Shown here: one piece after another, positions 10,582 through 21,930 of the stretch
Layout of the letters: each line of letters opens with the position of its first letter
Numbering within the stretch: the stretch's first letter is position 1
Assembly (NCBI RefSeq): GCF_041734735.1
Contig: NC_134905.1
Span: 10,055,786-10,119,785 of the forward strand
Length of the DNA stretch: 64,000 nucleotides
Source: Babylonia areolata
Lineage: Eukaryota; Mollusca; Gastropoda; Neogastropoda; Buccinidae
Direction: 5' to 3'
Position numbers and translations under genes: made by a program
Notes under the pieces: model-generated
The model's input: the letters and a program-made list of their open reading frames with translations, nothing else
Told to the model about the DNA's origin: nothing
The model's database searches: none

Positions 10582-11261
10582 ACAGGCACTGCCTGTGAAG
10601 CAATGTGAGCAGCCAAGGGTCTGATGCCATGTGTGCCTGTGGAAGACTTTATATTCTGCTGTTGTGTGTTTCCATAATGGTTGGAATGGTTTGCATTTTA
10701 GGCAAGGGGGGTTGATTAGAATTGTTGGGGTTTTTCTTTTATCAGTTTTGACTTCTTTTTGTTGTTGTTGACAGTGTGGTATGTATGTGTTCAAATTGTG
10801 GTGTGTGTGTCTGTTTGTAGAGACAAGGATAGAGAGAAAACAAAGGAAGAATGAATGCCTGAGTGAAAAATAACAAGGTTTTTGGTGCAAGGATTTGTAG
10901 AGAAAACTGGAACTAGAGCCAAGTTTGTTGTTTGCTAAGCTCATTCAGCTCGCTGACCAGTTTTGGTGTGGGTTTCAGTGTGTGTGTGTGTACGTGTACC
11001 CCTTAAATTAAGAAAGGAGAGAGATAATAAGAAAGAATGAACAGAATGAGCAGTTGAAAAAAGTGAGACTGTGGATAGATGGATTTGCGGAGGATTTACA
11101 GTTGATTTTATTGTTTATTCATCAGCTTTGCGACAAGTGATGTGTGTGTTTTGGAGTAGATGTGTCTCTTTCAGTGTGTGTGTGTGTTTGTGTGTGTACT
11201 CTGAGATCCTGAGAGAGAAGAATAAGTTAGAATGAAAAACTTCGGTATGAAAATGAAAGGA
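10582..11261 (+). other. presumed 3' untranslated region of RNASEH2B
   Basis: This T/G-rich sequence follows the stop codon and holds no convincing ORF. I see no AATAAA between the stop and the minisatellite. The first good matches are at 14050-14055 and 14179-14184, beyond the array. The 3' UTR may therefore either use a variant signal here or extend through the repeat. Both are inference. Confidence 0.4.
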
Positions 11262-13597
11262 TCCACAACACTCAGGGGTTGACCACTTGACAAAGCTGTT
11301 CTCCATTACACTTAGGGTCATGACCACTTGACAAAGCTGTTCTCCATTACACTGAGGGTCATGACCACTTGACAAAGCTGTTCTCCATTACACTTAGGGT
11401 CATGACCACTTGACAAAGCTGTTCCTCATTACACTTAGGGTCATGACCACTTGACAAGGCTGTTCCTCATTACACTTAGGGTCATGACCACTTGACAAAG
11501 CTGTTCTCCATTACACTGAGGGTCATGACCACTTGACAAGGCTGTTCCTCATTACACTTAGGGTCATGACCACTTGACAAAGCTGTTCCTCATTACACTT
11601 AGGGTCATGACCACTTGACAAGGCTGTTCTCCATTACACTTAGGATCATGACCACTTGACAAGGCTGTACTACATTACACTGAGGGTCATGACCACTTGA
11701 CAAAGCTGTTCCTCATTACACTTAGGGTCATGACCACTTGACAAAGTTGTTCCTCATTACACTTAGGGTCATGACCACTTTACAAAGCTGTTCCTCATTA
11801 CACTTAAGGTCATGACCACTTGACAAGGCCGTACTCTATTACACTTAGGGTCATGACCACGTGACAAAGCTGTTCCTCATTACACTTAGGGTCATGACCA
11901 CTTGACAAAGCTGTTCCTCATTACACTGAGGGTCATGACCACTTGACAAAGCTGTTCCTCATTACACTGAGGGTCATGACCACTTGACAAAGCTGTTCCT
12001 CATTACACTTAGGGTCATGACCACTTGACAAGGCCGTACTCCATTACACTTAGGGTCATGACCACTTGACAAGGCTGTTCTCCATTACACTTAGGGTCAT
12101 GACCACTTGACAAGGCCGTACTCCATTACACTTAGGGTCATGACCACTTGACAAGGCCGTACTCCATTACACTTAGGGTCATGACCACTTGACAAGGCCG
12201 TACTCCATTACACTTAGGGTCATGACCACTTGACAAGGCTGTTCTCCATTACACTTAGGGACATGACCACTTGACAAGGCCGTACTCCATTACACTTAGG
12301 GTCATGACCACTTGACAAAGCTGTTCCTCATTACACTGAAGGTCATGACCACTTGACAAGGCTGTACTCCATTACACTTAGGGTCATGACCACTTGACAA
12401 GGCTGTACTCCATTACACTTAGGGTCATGACCACTTGACAAGGCTGTACTCCATTACACTTAGGGTCATGACCACTTGACAAGGCTGTACTACATTACAC
12501 TGAGGGTCATGACCACTTGACAAAGCTGTTATCCATTACACTTAGGGTCATGACCACTTGACAAGGCTTTACTACATTACATTTAGGGTCATGACCACTT
12601 GGCAAAGCTGTTCTCCATTACACTTAGGGTCATGACCACTTCACAAAGCTGTTCCTCATTACACTTAGGGTCATGACCACTTGACAAGGCTGTTCTCCAT
12701 TACACTTAGGGTCATGACCACTTGACAAGGCTGTACTCCATTACACTTAGGGTCATGACCACTTGACAAAGCTGTTCTCCATTACACTTAGGGTCATGAC
12801 CACTTGACAAAGCTGTTCCTCATTACACTTAGGGTCATGACTGCTTGACAAAGCTGTTCTCCATTACACTTAGGGTCATGACCACTTGACAAAGCTGTTC
12901 CTCATTACACTTAGGGTCATGACCACTTGACAAAGCTGTGTTTAGAGTCATGACCACTTGACAAGGCTGTACTCCATTACACTTAGGGTCATGACCACTT
13001 GACAAAGCTGTTCCTCATTACACTGAGGGTCATGACCACTTGACAAGGCTGTTCTCCATTACACTTAGGGTCATGACCACTTGACAAGGCCGTACTCCAT
13101 TACACTTAGGGTCATGACCACTTGACAAAGCTGTTCTCCATTACACTTAGGGTCATGACCACTTGACAAGGCCGTACTCCATTACACTTAGGGTCATGAC
13201 CACTTGACAAAGCTGTTCCTCATTACACTTAGGGTCATGACCACTTGACAAAGCTGTTCCTCATTATACTTAGGGTCATGACCACTTGACAAAGCTGTTC
13301 CTCATTACACTTAGGGTCATGACCACTTGACAAAGCTGTTCTCCATTACACTTAGGGTCATGACCACTTGACAAGGCCGTACTCCATTACACTTAGGGTC
13401 ATGACCACTTGACAAAGCTGTTCTCCATTACACTTAGGGTCATGACCACTTGACAAGGCTGTACGCCATTACACTTAGGGTCATGACCACTTGACAAGGC
13501 TGTACTCCATTACACTTAGGGTCATGACCACTTGACAAGGCTGTTCCTCATTACACTTAGGGTCATGACCACTTGACAAGGCTGTACTCCATTACAT
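11262..13597. repeat. 41-bp minisatellite, about 57 units
   Basis: A tandem array of a 41-bp unit reads CACTTAGGGTCATGACCACT, then TGACAAAGCTGTTCTCCATTA. Main variants swap CAAAGCTGTTCCTC for CAAGGCCGTACTCC. Every unit centres on the perfect 10-bp palindrome GGTCATGACC. One unit near 12940 is shortened. The array sits just after the terminal RNASEH2B exon. Unit-to-unit divergence is a few per cent, implying recent homogenisation. Confidence 0.97.
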
Positions 13598-13598
13598 A

Positions 13599-14210
13599 TG
13601 CAGGCACCATCCAGGCCCTGCAGTGATGGCATCTGCCAAGTGGAAGACCTGGGACTGTGTGGTCCTGAACTTCCCATTTAAAGCCATAGCACACTTAACT
13701 CTTGGTAGGAGCCGGCCATGGGCTGCCATAGCTCTGAATGATACTAAAAAACTGAAAAAGTTCCAGAAAAAATTTCAAGATTATCCTTGAAAGAGTTGAG
13801 AGGTGTTTGCATCTTTGTAAGTATAAGTCATCCAGAGCAAAAATTTTTATCAGATCATGTGCAGATTGCCAACAGTTGTCTTTGACATGTTTGGGTCTTG
13901 GTGTGTACTATCTTGTGAATTTGCTTTGCCTTTCAAAGATCAGGTTGGAGGATTTTACATGTTCTTCAAATAATTTTTCTGACTATTTGTGTCTCCCTGT
14001 TTCCCAGACCAGTATGTGCATCTTGTCATACAGCCAACTTTACCTGTTCAATAAACCATATAAAATTTTGACATACATTTTACGTCCATGTTTGAGCATG
14101 AATAATTTCTTTGTGTTGTTCTATGTGACTCACACAATGATACATACATGAGTTAGTTCATATGGTGTGTAATACTGCAATAAAACACTTGGTCCACGAA
14201 CTTGGTTTTG
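13599..14210 (+). other. non-coding stretch with two AATAAA signals
   Basis: This is unique-looking A/T-rich DNA after the minisatellite. Candidate polyadenylation signals AATAAA lie at 14050-14055 and 14179-14184. They could end the RNASEH2B transcript, but no evidence of use can be read from DNA alone. The short ORF at 13807-14151 has no recognisable domain and a composition like non-coding DNA, so I do not call it a gene. Confidence 0.35.
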
Positions 14211-14259
14211 TCTTTCATTGCAAGGAGTGATATTGTAATAGATGTGTATATGATCATGC

Positions 14260-14365
14260 CTATAAATGTGTGTGTGTGTGTTCTGTTTGTATGCTTGTGT
14301 GTGTGTGAGCATGCATGTGTGTTTGTGCGTGCATATGTATGTTTAGTGTGTGTGTGTGTCATAAC
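14260..14365. repeat. imperfect GT microsatellite
   Basis: The stretch is dominated by TGTGTG with scattered interruptions, and produces spurious ORFs in both directions. From here to 15120 I see no gene. A short piece near 14812-14840 (GATGCTGCACCACATCTG) resembles the SINE body found at 23982-24104. Confidence 0.75.
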
Positions 14366-15136
14366 GGGTAAACACAGTGAGACAGGTGTTATTGTTTATT
14401 TTGCTTTGACCCACTTCAGTGTGTGCTGGAGGCCTCACAAATAAACCATCATCATTGTCATTTTCTGACTCCAATCTATCTCCCAATCTGTCTGCCTCTC
14501 TGCTTGTCTCTGCATTTCTTTTAAAAGATAATAATAATAAAAAATAAAAAAAACCTTCAGTAATTACACAGGTATTTCACTGTGTGTCGCAAATAGCAAA
14601 AGATAACAAACACATTTGTAGATGTTGGGCACAAGAATGGATAAAAGAATTTAGTGGGTGAACAACATCAAGCAGGATTTAAATGGAGTGGCAGTTACAC
14701 AAAGCCCTTTTAATTGAGTATTGTTTGTATGTGGCCATATTTTGGCTGTGAAGAAACATTTGATTCCATAGAGTTTAATTTATTTTGCCCTCTCTGTTTC
14801 AAGGTGTGCTGACTGATCCTTAGATGCTGCACCACATCTGTTTAAAAAGAAAAGAGCTACTCCAAGGTCATGTCATGTGCAGTTGATGACGCAGTGTATA
14901 TGACTGAACTTAGTGCAGTTAATTAAGTTTGTGTTATTTCAGTTTCAAGGAGGTTCTAAATCTTGCAGACTGATCCATATATGACTATATGAGCTTTAAC
15001 AAAGTGTATGTTGTGTTTTAGTTGGCTGGATGTGTGTCATGTGATAGAAGAGGATGTGTGGTCTGTGCTGACTTTTTTCCGGACATTTATTTTCTGACAA
15101 CCTTTCATGAAGGCCAGTGTGTATAATGAATATCTC

Positions 15137-15330
15137 CATGCACACACACACACACACACACACACAGAACATGTGAGCATGCACCTATGCACATACACAC
15201 AGAGACTTACTCACACACCATCATATGGTGTGTGAGTGAGTCTGTGTGTGTATGTGCATAGATGGTGTGTGAGTGAATCTGTGTGTATGTGCATGCGCTC
15301 ATGTTCTGTATGTGTGTGTGTGCACATATT
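15137..15330. repeat. long CA/TG inverted repeat (hairpin)
   Basis: A left arm ending at 15221 and a right arm starting at 15225 are near-perfect reverse complements around a 3-base loop. The right arm begins ATGGTGTGTGAGTGAGTCTG and the left arm ends in CTTACTCACACACCAT. Pairing continues outward, with a few mismatches and offsets, through CTATGCACATACACAC on the left and GTGTATGTGCATAG on the right, to flanking CA and TG runs. It could extrude as a cruciform. Confidence 0.75.
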
Positions 15331-15489
15331 AGTTTGTGTGTGTGTGTGTGTGTGTGTTTCTTATGTGTACTTGTGTGATTTGTTGCTGAGACAGTGTCAA
15401 CACTTAAAAGTGCTCACCACTCTCAGTCATATCTGTTTTGTGTCAAGCTCAGATTGTGACAAAAGTAATGTTCAAAAATATATTTTATA

Positions 15490-15672
15490 AACGTCAAAAG
15501 AGGGCGCTAACCAGGGGGACAAAGGGGACGTTACCTACTTCCGGGAGGTTATCGGCCGTAGTTCTCTCATTTTCTCCGCATTGGCGGATAGTAGTTTGCA
15601 CAGGACAGGAATGTCAGACCCCTGCCGGAGCCTGCACTAGTTGGGTCACGGTAAGTATGTTATTTAAACGTA
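15490..15672 (+). promoter_or_regulatory. promoter-like GC-richer block with a strong splice donor
   Basis: This short island has higher CpG content than its surroundings. It contains an ETS-like site (ACTTCCGGG, 15538-15546) and GCATTGGCGG, and ends in GGGTCACG|GTAAGTATG, a near-consensus 5' splice site. It could be a TATA-less promoter plus first non-coding exon, or the end of a repetitive element carrying such sequences. I have a vague memory of similar sequence being repeated in gastropods. No ORF of note follows. The stretch 15673-16260 shows nothing I recognise. Confidence 0.35.
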
Positions 15673-16259
15673 ATTTTAGATAGAAAATTTCCTTTTATAA
15701 ACATTAGATAAAAAGGAACATGCTTTGTACTGGCAGACGGAACTCTGTGTGTGTGTTTGCACTGTATGTCATGTTTAGGTTTGGAAGGTGGGAAGGCTTG
15801 CTTGCATTTGTTTTTGTTTTGGACGGAGTTTGTGAGATATTTAAAAGAAAAGTGTTTACATTGTGATAGACTTAACCTGAATGACACACTGGTGCTTTTT
15901 GGACACAGCAAAATGAAAACTGATCAATGTTTCTCATATATTGATAGCTAAATTTTATGTATACAAATGTAGAATCAACAAAGTAAAACCAACACACAGA
16001 TGTACAAAAAAGACCTCAAACAGGCACATGAAGTAGACAAGTATGCCTTTAACATAACTATGGAATATAACAAGTTTGTCGAAAAATGGGCACTTTATAA
16101 CTGTTTAATACAAAATTAAGCTATACAATGCTGCCTTGGAATTTTGCCATTGAACATATATTGTTTTGCTGTTGTGGACTTGTCAGTACCTAGAACTTAA
16201 TTATATGCTTACCCTGTACTTTCTAATGCACAAAACATACAAATTCTGTATCTGTAAAC

Positions 16260-16525
16260 CTTTGAATAAAAAATGTTGAAAAGAAAAAAAAGACATAACA
16301 AGAAAAACCAACAACAAAAAACAAACAAAACAACATGCACACATACCAAGTTACCCTCTTTCCTCACACCCACCCCCTGCCTCTATATATCTCTTTGTCC
16401 ATCTGTCTGTCTGTCTGTCTCGCATACACACAGACACACACACACACACACGCACGTGAGCGAGCACGCACGCACGCAAACACACAAGCACACAGAGTTC
16501 TGTTGAATTTCTCTCTCTCTGGGGG
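16260..16525. repeat. A-rich run, CTGT and CA microsatellites
   Basis: An A-rich tract (16260-16330) is followed by T/C-rich DNA with (CTGT)n near 16400 and (CA)n/(CGCA)n near 16425-16485. The A-rich tract may be the tail of an unrecognised element. No gene was seen. Confidence 0.7.
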
Positions 16526-16529
16526 GAAT

Positions 16530-18020
16530 GTGAGCGGCTCAATGGTGCAAAGACACAGGATCTTCCATCAATCCAGCGAAAGCCCAAACGTTGCTGTGCA
16601 CCCTCAACAACAGAACCGCGAGCAAATCACCACCTGTGTCATTCAACGGGATTCAGATCGAGAAAACTGAATGCCTACGCTACCTAGGAATACACTTCGA
16701 CAGGATGCTGACCTTCAGAAAACGTACGGAAAATCCTGTTCTCAAATGCAAAAAGGGCCTTTCAGTCTTAAAAGCAATGGCAACCAAAGGTATTGAACAA
16801 CGCCACATCTTCCTGCTATACCAATCACTTGTCCTCAGTGTGATCGACTACGGACTTGGGCTAACAACACCATCTCAAAGCAACCTCCTAAAATTAGAAG
16901 AGTTCAAAATGAAGCTATGAGGCTGATCCTTGGAACAAAAAAAGACACGCCCACGAAAACCATGCGATACCTGCTTGACCTTCCTTCAGTGCAGGCCAGA
17001 AAGTAGTTAGAACAGGTTAAGACCTACTTCAAAGCATTAGAAAAAACCCCAAACCCACTGCATGACGCAGTCAAAGAACCAAAAGGCAGCCGTCTAGGAC
17101 GAGGAAGATCATGGATGGGGCAAGCAGAAGACACGATCCAGCTAGTATGCCGACTACAAGACCTGAAAGAAACAAAAGAATGGGGGAAAAACCCCGAAAA
17201 CCTCAACCATCTATTCAACACAGCCATTTCACCCACTCTAGGAAGACATTGTCGGGAATGGCCAGAGGGCAAAACTGATGCGGAAGTGAAGCTACTCATA
17301 GAAGAAAACAGTAAAGAAGAGGACATCATCATATACACAGATGGCTCAGTCACCAAAGACCAATCCGGTTGGGGATTCACTGCGAAACAAAATGGAAAAA
17401 CAATTAGGGAAGAGAATGCTGCCTACAAAGTCACAACCTCCAGCCTAACGATGGAAGTTGAAGCTGTGACACATGCCCTCCAGTGGCTATCGTCTATCCA
17501 TACGCCCGGAAACCAACATGCCATGATTCTAACCGACTCAATGAACCTCATACAGAAAATTGAAAATGGAATGGGAAGCCCAGAGTGGCATAAGGCAATG
17601 TGCAACTTTCAGATTAAAAAACTCACATCGTCATACTGCCCGGGACATGCAGGTGTTAAGGGAAATGAGCGAGCTGACAGACTTGCTGGTAACGCAACAA
17701 CAACGAGCGGCCTACATCTAGGAAAATCGGAAATCCTCAGAAAAGTCAAAGAATATCAAAAAGAACAGGTACAAGGCCATCACACCATCGATCTCCTCAA
17801 AGAAATAAAAGCAGAGAGAGGGAGCGGCCGTAAGTCTAGCATGAAAGGTAGAGCACGATGCTTTGCAAATCAAACAAATATCGGCATCATCTCCAAACCA
17901 ACATTGCGCAAATTTCTTCAAAACGGAACAGAGTCTGTGGGCTTTTCCAAATACAACAGACTGAGCAACACACTAGACGCCACGTTCTTGGCATCAAAGA
18001 TCTTTTCCCATCCCTCTTGC
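16530..18020 (+). pseudogene. I-like LINE 3' fragment: RT thumb plus RNase H
   Basis: The frame at 16591-16920 reads as the end of a non-LTR RT (TECLRYLGIHFDRMLTFRKR, then HIFLLYQSLVLSVIDYGLGL). After frame changes near 16920-17110, the frame from 17115 carries a complete-looking RNase H1-type domain. Its four acidic residues sit in IIIYTDGSVTKDQSGWGF (17326-17379), TMEVEAVTHALQW (17449-17487, Glu), ILTDSMNLIQKI (17527-17562) and GNERADRLAG (17662-17691). An RNase H after the RT marks the I superfamily. The copy is 5'-truncated and has at least two frameshifts. It is not the host RNASEH1 gene, because it has no hybrid-binding domain and sits in frame with RT remains. Confidence 0.82.
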
Positions 18021-18175
18021 GCCCAGTCAGTGGCAGCCTCTGTGCGTGTGTGTATGTGTGGGTCTGTGTGTTTGAGTGCGTTTGTGCATGCGCGAGGGTG
18101 TAAGTGTACACAAGTGGCAGGAGAGTTCTGTGCACGTGCGTATAGTGTGTGTGTGGGTGGGAGGGGGGGGGGGGA

Positions 18176-18379
18176 GGGGTGTCTATCTAGAGCTGCACAA
18201 TCACTTCAGTTGAAAGTAAACATGTCAAAACGTAATATAATTTTTTTTAGAAAAGGTGGATATGTGTGTGTGTGTATGTGAGGGGGGGGGGGGGTGTCTA
18301 TCTAGAGCTGCACAATCACTTCAGTTGAAAGTAAACATGTCAAAAAGTCATATAATTGTTTTTAGAAAAGGTGGATATT
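18176..18379 (+). repeat. tandem duplication at the 5' end of a LINE fragment
   Basis: About 87 bases (18178-18264) recur almost exactly at 18293-18379. Each copy begins GGTGTCTATCTAGAGCTGCA, just after a run of G's, and ends at GAAAAGGTGGATAT. The copies are separated by a GT/G-run microsatellite. The second copy is continuous with the LINE reading frame. It looks like a slippage or repair event anchored on the G-runs. Confidence 0.85.
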
Positions 18380-19575
18380 TAGGAATGAGGGAAAAATGGG
18401 TATATAATGGGATAATGATGCCTGTTGTAAATGCTTATAAATACCTAGGTATATATTTTTCAACCAAATTGTGTTTCACGGTTGCATGTAAAGATCTTGC
18501 AAGTAGAGCCAAGCACGCATTACTCTGTATTATGCAAAAACTGTCATGTGTAGAAAATCATTCTTTAGATCTATTTATGAAACTGTTTGACTCACAAGTA
18601 CAGCCCATTGTTCAGTATGGAGCAGAGATTTGGGGTCTTTCTAATGCTGCTGCTTGTTGTGAGAATGTCCATCTACTTGCACTAAAAAAGTTTCTTGGAG
18701 TCACAATGAAAACACCAAATGATTTAATCTATGGTGAGACGAATAGGTATCCAATCTATCTGAATTCCGCAGTAAGATGTATTAGTTATTGGTTAAAAAT
18801 AACACAAATGGAAAATTCAAGGCTACCGAAAAAAGCTTATAACATGTTAAATGATCTAGACTCTAGGGGTAAGGTAAACTGGGTGTCAAAAGTTAGGGTT
18901 AGGTTAAATGAACTGGGGTTTGGTTATGTTTGGTTACAGCAGGGGGTAGGCGACATAAATGGATTTATTCGCGTGCTTCGTACAAGATTAATTGATTGTA
19001 GATGGCAAGAATGGTCAGATCATGTTCAAGAAAGCGATCGTTTCAGGTTTTATAAGCAGTTCAATTATATGCATTCTATTCCAACTTATTTATCAATGAA
19101 AATGGATAGGCATTTAAAATACATCACGACAAGGTTCAGATTAGGGATTTCTGACATCTTAATGCATTGTCTTCGTTATCGTAAGTTCAGTGTTTGTGAT
19201 CTTATTTGTCCATTATGTAGATGTGCTGATGAAACTTCACTTCACTTTGTGTTATGCAGCCCTGTTTTGGAAGACCTTAGATTTCAGTTAATTCCACAAA
19301 AATATTAGCCTACGCACGCCCAACTTCATTTGCGCTTGTTTTGCTGATGTCATCGACAAGCGAAACCATTATCAAACACTTTGCTGTTTACTTGTATAAA
19401 GCGTTTAAAATACGCAGTGCATTATGTAGTTAATTATTATTTGTTGTGTATTATCAGCTTGTAGTTGAACATTTACTGACGTGTATTGTTGGTAGTATGC
19501 GTTTATTGTTGTGAATTATTGTTCACTGTACCCCCTTCATAAGGGGCCATGGTCTTATTGAATAAATCATCCGTA
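18293..19575 (+). pseudogene. LINE RT C-terminal fragment with intact end
   Basis: An uninterrupted frame (usable to 19308) begins inside the RT palm (LQLKVNMSKSHIIVFRKGG) and continues VNAYKYLGIYFSTKLCFTVA, LFDSQVQPIVQYGAEIWGLS and a long C-terminal domain. It ends with a Cys-X2-Cys-X8-His-X3-Cys motif (CPLCRCADETSLHFVLC, about 19207-19257). The TAG stop at 19306-19308 is followed by about 260 bases of 3' UTR ending at AATAAATCATCCGTATCCGT, a probable short-repeat tail. The element is 5'-truncated but shows no break in the remaining 330 codons, suggesting a fairly recent insertion. Clade is uncertain (Jockey/CR1/L2 group). Confidence 0.8.
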
Positions 19576-19665
19576 TCCGTATCTCTCTCTCTCTCTCTCT
19601 CGCATATATACACAGTAGAACTAATACCACACACACACATACACACACACACACACACACACAGA
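19576..19665. repeat. CT and CA microsatellites
   Basis: (CT)n around 19580-19605 directly follows the LINE tail. (CA)n lies at 19630-19663. There is no gene. Confidence 0.9.
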
Positions 19666-19959
19666 GAAAGAGAGAAATTGGAACTGATGTGACACATGCT
19701 GTGCTAATTAACATGGAACAACTGTTATAGTGCGCCAGCAGTGTCACCCCCACCACCCACACTCTGTCCCCTCCCCCAGCCTCCACCCCTCCTTCTTATC
19801 TCCCTTCCCACTCCATCCCAAGTCCAGTCTTTGAGGTTGTGCCGAAACCACGCCATCCTCCCCCCTTCCACCCCTCCACCTCCTCACCCCTACTCCCTAG
19901 TTGGCGCCTTTGGTCCTCGACACCGCATCACCCGCCCCAGTCGTTGAAACACGTGCGGT

Positions 19960-20460
19960 TATGTGACGTCTGCCGCAATCCCCGTGATGAGTGGAACATC
20001 CCGTGTGGCGGTCTGTCTTTCAAGTTGTTCCCCATCTCCCCTCCACGAACGCAGCTGACGTAGATGGCGGGACTTCGGAACATAAGCGAGGGAGAATTTA
20101 TGCTAATGTGAACTTTGATCATGCCGGCTAACATGCCCAGAGTTGTATTGTCCCGTCTCCCCATTCTCTTTGTGACGTAAACGGGTGAACCTGTCATCAC
20201 AGAATGTGAATCTGTCAGTCATTTACATAGCGTCACTAGGACAAGCAAAGATTGGTTATTTCAGTTCAGCTAGTTGGGGGAGTGAGTGTTGTAGTTTGGA
20301 TTAGTATGCACAGTATGTTGGGGGAAGAGATAAAACCAGTCGGCACAGCCAGTTCTTAGCTGTCTACCAGAAGAACTGACTGACACGGGCTGACTGACTG
20401 ATCCGTGATGTGAGGTGCAAGGAAATCCTTGTTGGGCTGTGAGTACACAACTTGTAATGG
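19960..20460 (+). promoter_or_regulatory. promoter-like block, possible solo LTR fossil
   Basis: This region contains two TGACGT-type sites (TGTGACGTCTG near 19967 and GTGACGTAAAC near 20171), a TATA-like GAGATAAAACC at about 20326-20336, and a run of CTGACTGACTGA downstream. That is the layout of a U3-R promoter. I could not find a matching second LTR, a primer-binding site or any gag/pol next to it, so a solo LTR is only one reading. A host or other-element promoter is the alternative. No element ends were fixed. Confidence 0.3.
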
Positions 20461-21690
20461 TTTTACGTTATGTTGATAACTTAGTTGTGTTGGGAAACAA
20501 TGTTTTGTGTTGGTGGACAGCCAGTTTAAGTTAATCTTGTGGCTTGTGGAAGGAAAAGGGGTTAATGTGTGAAAACTACCCTCTGAGGGAAGTACTGGCC
20601 TGTATCTTTTGAGTGAACTGAACAGATCTATTGGCTAACACACTGTCAGTGTGTGTTGAGGGTTTTTTTTTAATGTGTGTGCACATGGGGGGTAACAGCA
20701 AGTGTTGTGGAACACATGTTTGAGTTGTTGGTTGTTGTGGTAACATGTGTAGGAGTTGTGCTGTGTGTCAGTGGTTTACTTTGTTCAGACAAAGTGGGAA
20801 GGAACATTGTAATGTGATCAATGAGTTGGCAAACTATGAGAGCATTGAGGGTCACTGCTATGTTGTTGCACATTGCTGTTTACCAGAGATATGTTGGAAG
20901 TAATAACTTCCTTACATGTACTTGTGTTGGTGGTATACCTTGTGAAGACAAAGAGATTTGTTTGCTAATGGTAACACACAGTTTAATTGAATGATGGGTA
21001 ACATGAGTTGGAACACAGGGTTGTATTGGTCCGTGATATGTTTTGTACACAGTATGGTAATTGGTATGTCACTGCTGATGGCAGGTAAGCTTGTTTTACC
21101 TCACCTAGATTTATGTGTGAGAGGAGTGCATACTGGTGAACATGTGATGAAAGGTGCTGAGAGGGTATAGGCCTTTCATGTCAGTGATGTCAGGATATTT
21201 TGAGATTTTACCTGACCTGGGTTTTGGTTGTGTGTTTGTGTTCCAGGTGTGCTGCTTATAGGTGCTGCTTTAGGTGTAGGATGATCTTTTTTACTGTGCG
21301 CTGCTTGTAGGAAGTACTTGAAGTAGGCAGTGTGTGTTGCTTTTGCTAAGTAGGGTGAACTGCTTAGTGTGTGTGCTGTATTGTAAAGTAAACACTCTAT
21401 AAAAACCACTCCATGTGGCCCTGCTATTGATGTGAGGAGAGAGTGAGTGAGTGCATCATTAGTTGATCCTATATCCCCCTGTCTGCTCCTCTCTCTTCTA
21501 TTAGAATCGAACCACACTCACTCTAAAACACACCTTTTTACACAACAATGGATAAAAACAACACAGTATGAATCCTTTATGTATATACACTGTATACGCA
21601 CCATGCCATTGTTGTTGACATGTTGTACAGCAGGGTTATTAAGATGAATGGTACTGCAGTGTTTTGTTTTCATTTCATTTGTACCCACTG
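20461..21690. other. no recognisable feature
   Basis: This is unique-looking, T/G-rich DNA without a convincing ORF, repeat or RNA gene on either strand. Several acceptor-like and donor-like words occur, but no exon chain could be built. Confidence 0.5.
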
Positions 21691-21694
21691 TGAG

Positions 21695-21930
21695 AAACAC
21701 ACACACACACACACACACACTGTTGTATTGAAAGCAACGCACATACATGAACATACAAACCTGCATCCCCACCTCTCTCTTTCCGTCTGTAAGTCTGTCT
21801 GTCTGTCTCTCAACACACAAGTGAATGGAACACACACACACACCACACCACACACACACGCACGCATGCACACACACACACACACACACCCACATATATA
21901 TATATATATATATATATACTTGCATTGAAA
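21695..21930 (+). repeat. CA/CT/TA microsatellite block with a dispersed repeat
   Basis: (CA)n at 21698-21720 is followed by TTGTATTGAAAGCAACGCAC, ATACATGAACATACAAACCT, a CT-rich segment with (CTGT)n, more CA, then (TA)n at 21896-21917. The same order of blocks recurs at 61153-61330 and 63550-63760, so this is one copy of a dispersed repeat associated with microsatellites (see findings). Confidence 0.7.

Noticed and set aside
11262-13597. Interstitial telomere (TTAGGG occurs in many units)
   Set aside because: TTAGGG occurs once per 41-bp unit as part of CTTAGGGTCA and is never in tandem, so it is not a telomeric tract.
14130-14444. Thr/His- and Cys/Val-rich ORFs here and at 15236-15490, 21518-21982, 23458-23687, 44222-44798 and 61103-61624
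   Set aside because: They are translations of CA/GT and CT/GA microsatellites on both strands, with no domain and no conserved start.
17115-18020. Host RNase H1 gene
   Set aside because: The domain follows RT thumb sequence, lacks a hybrid-binding domain and introns, and has the I-group LINE arrangement.
19741-20200. Pro-rich ORFs
   Set aside because: C-rich low-complexity DNA. Overlapping frames on both strands are equally open and no domain is recognisable.
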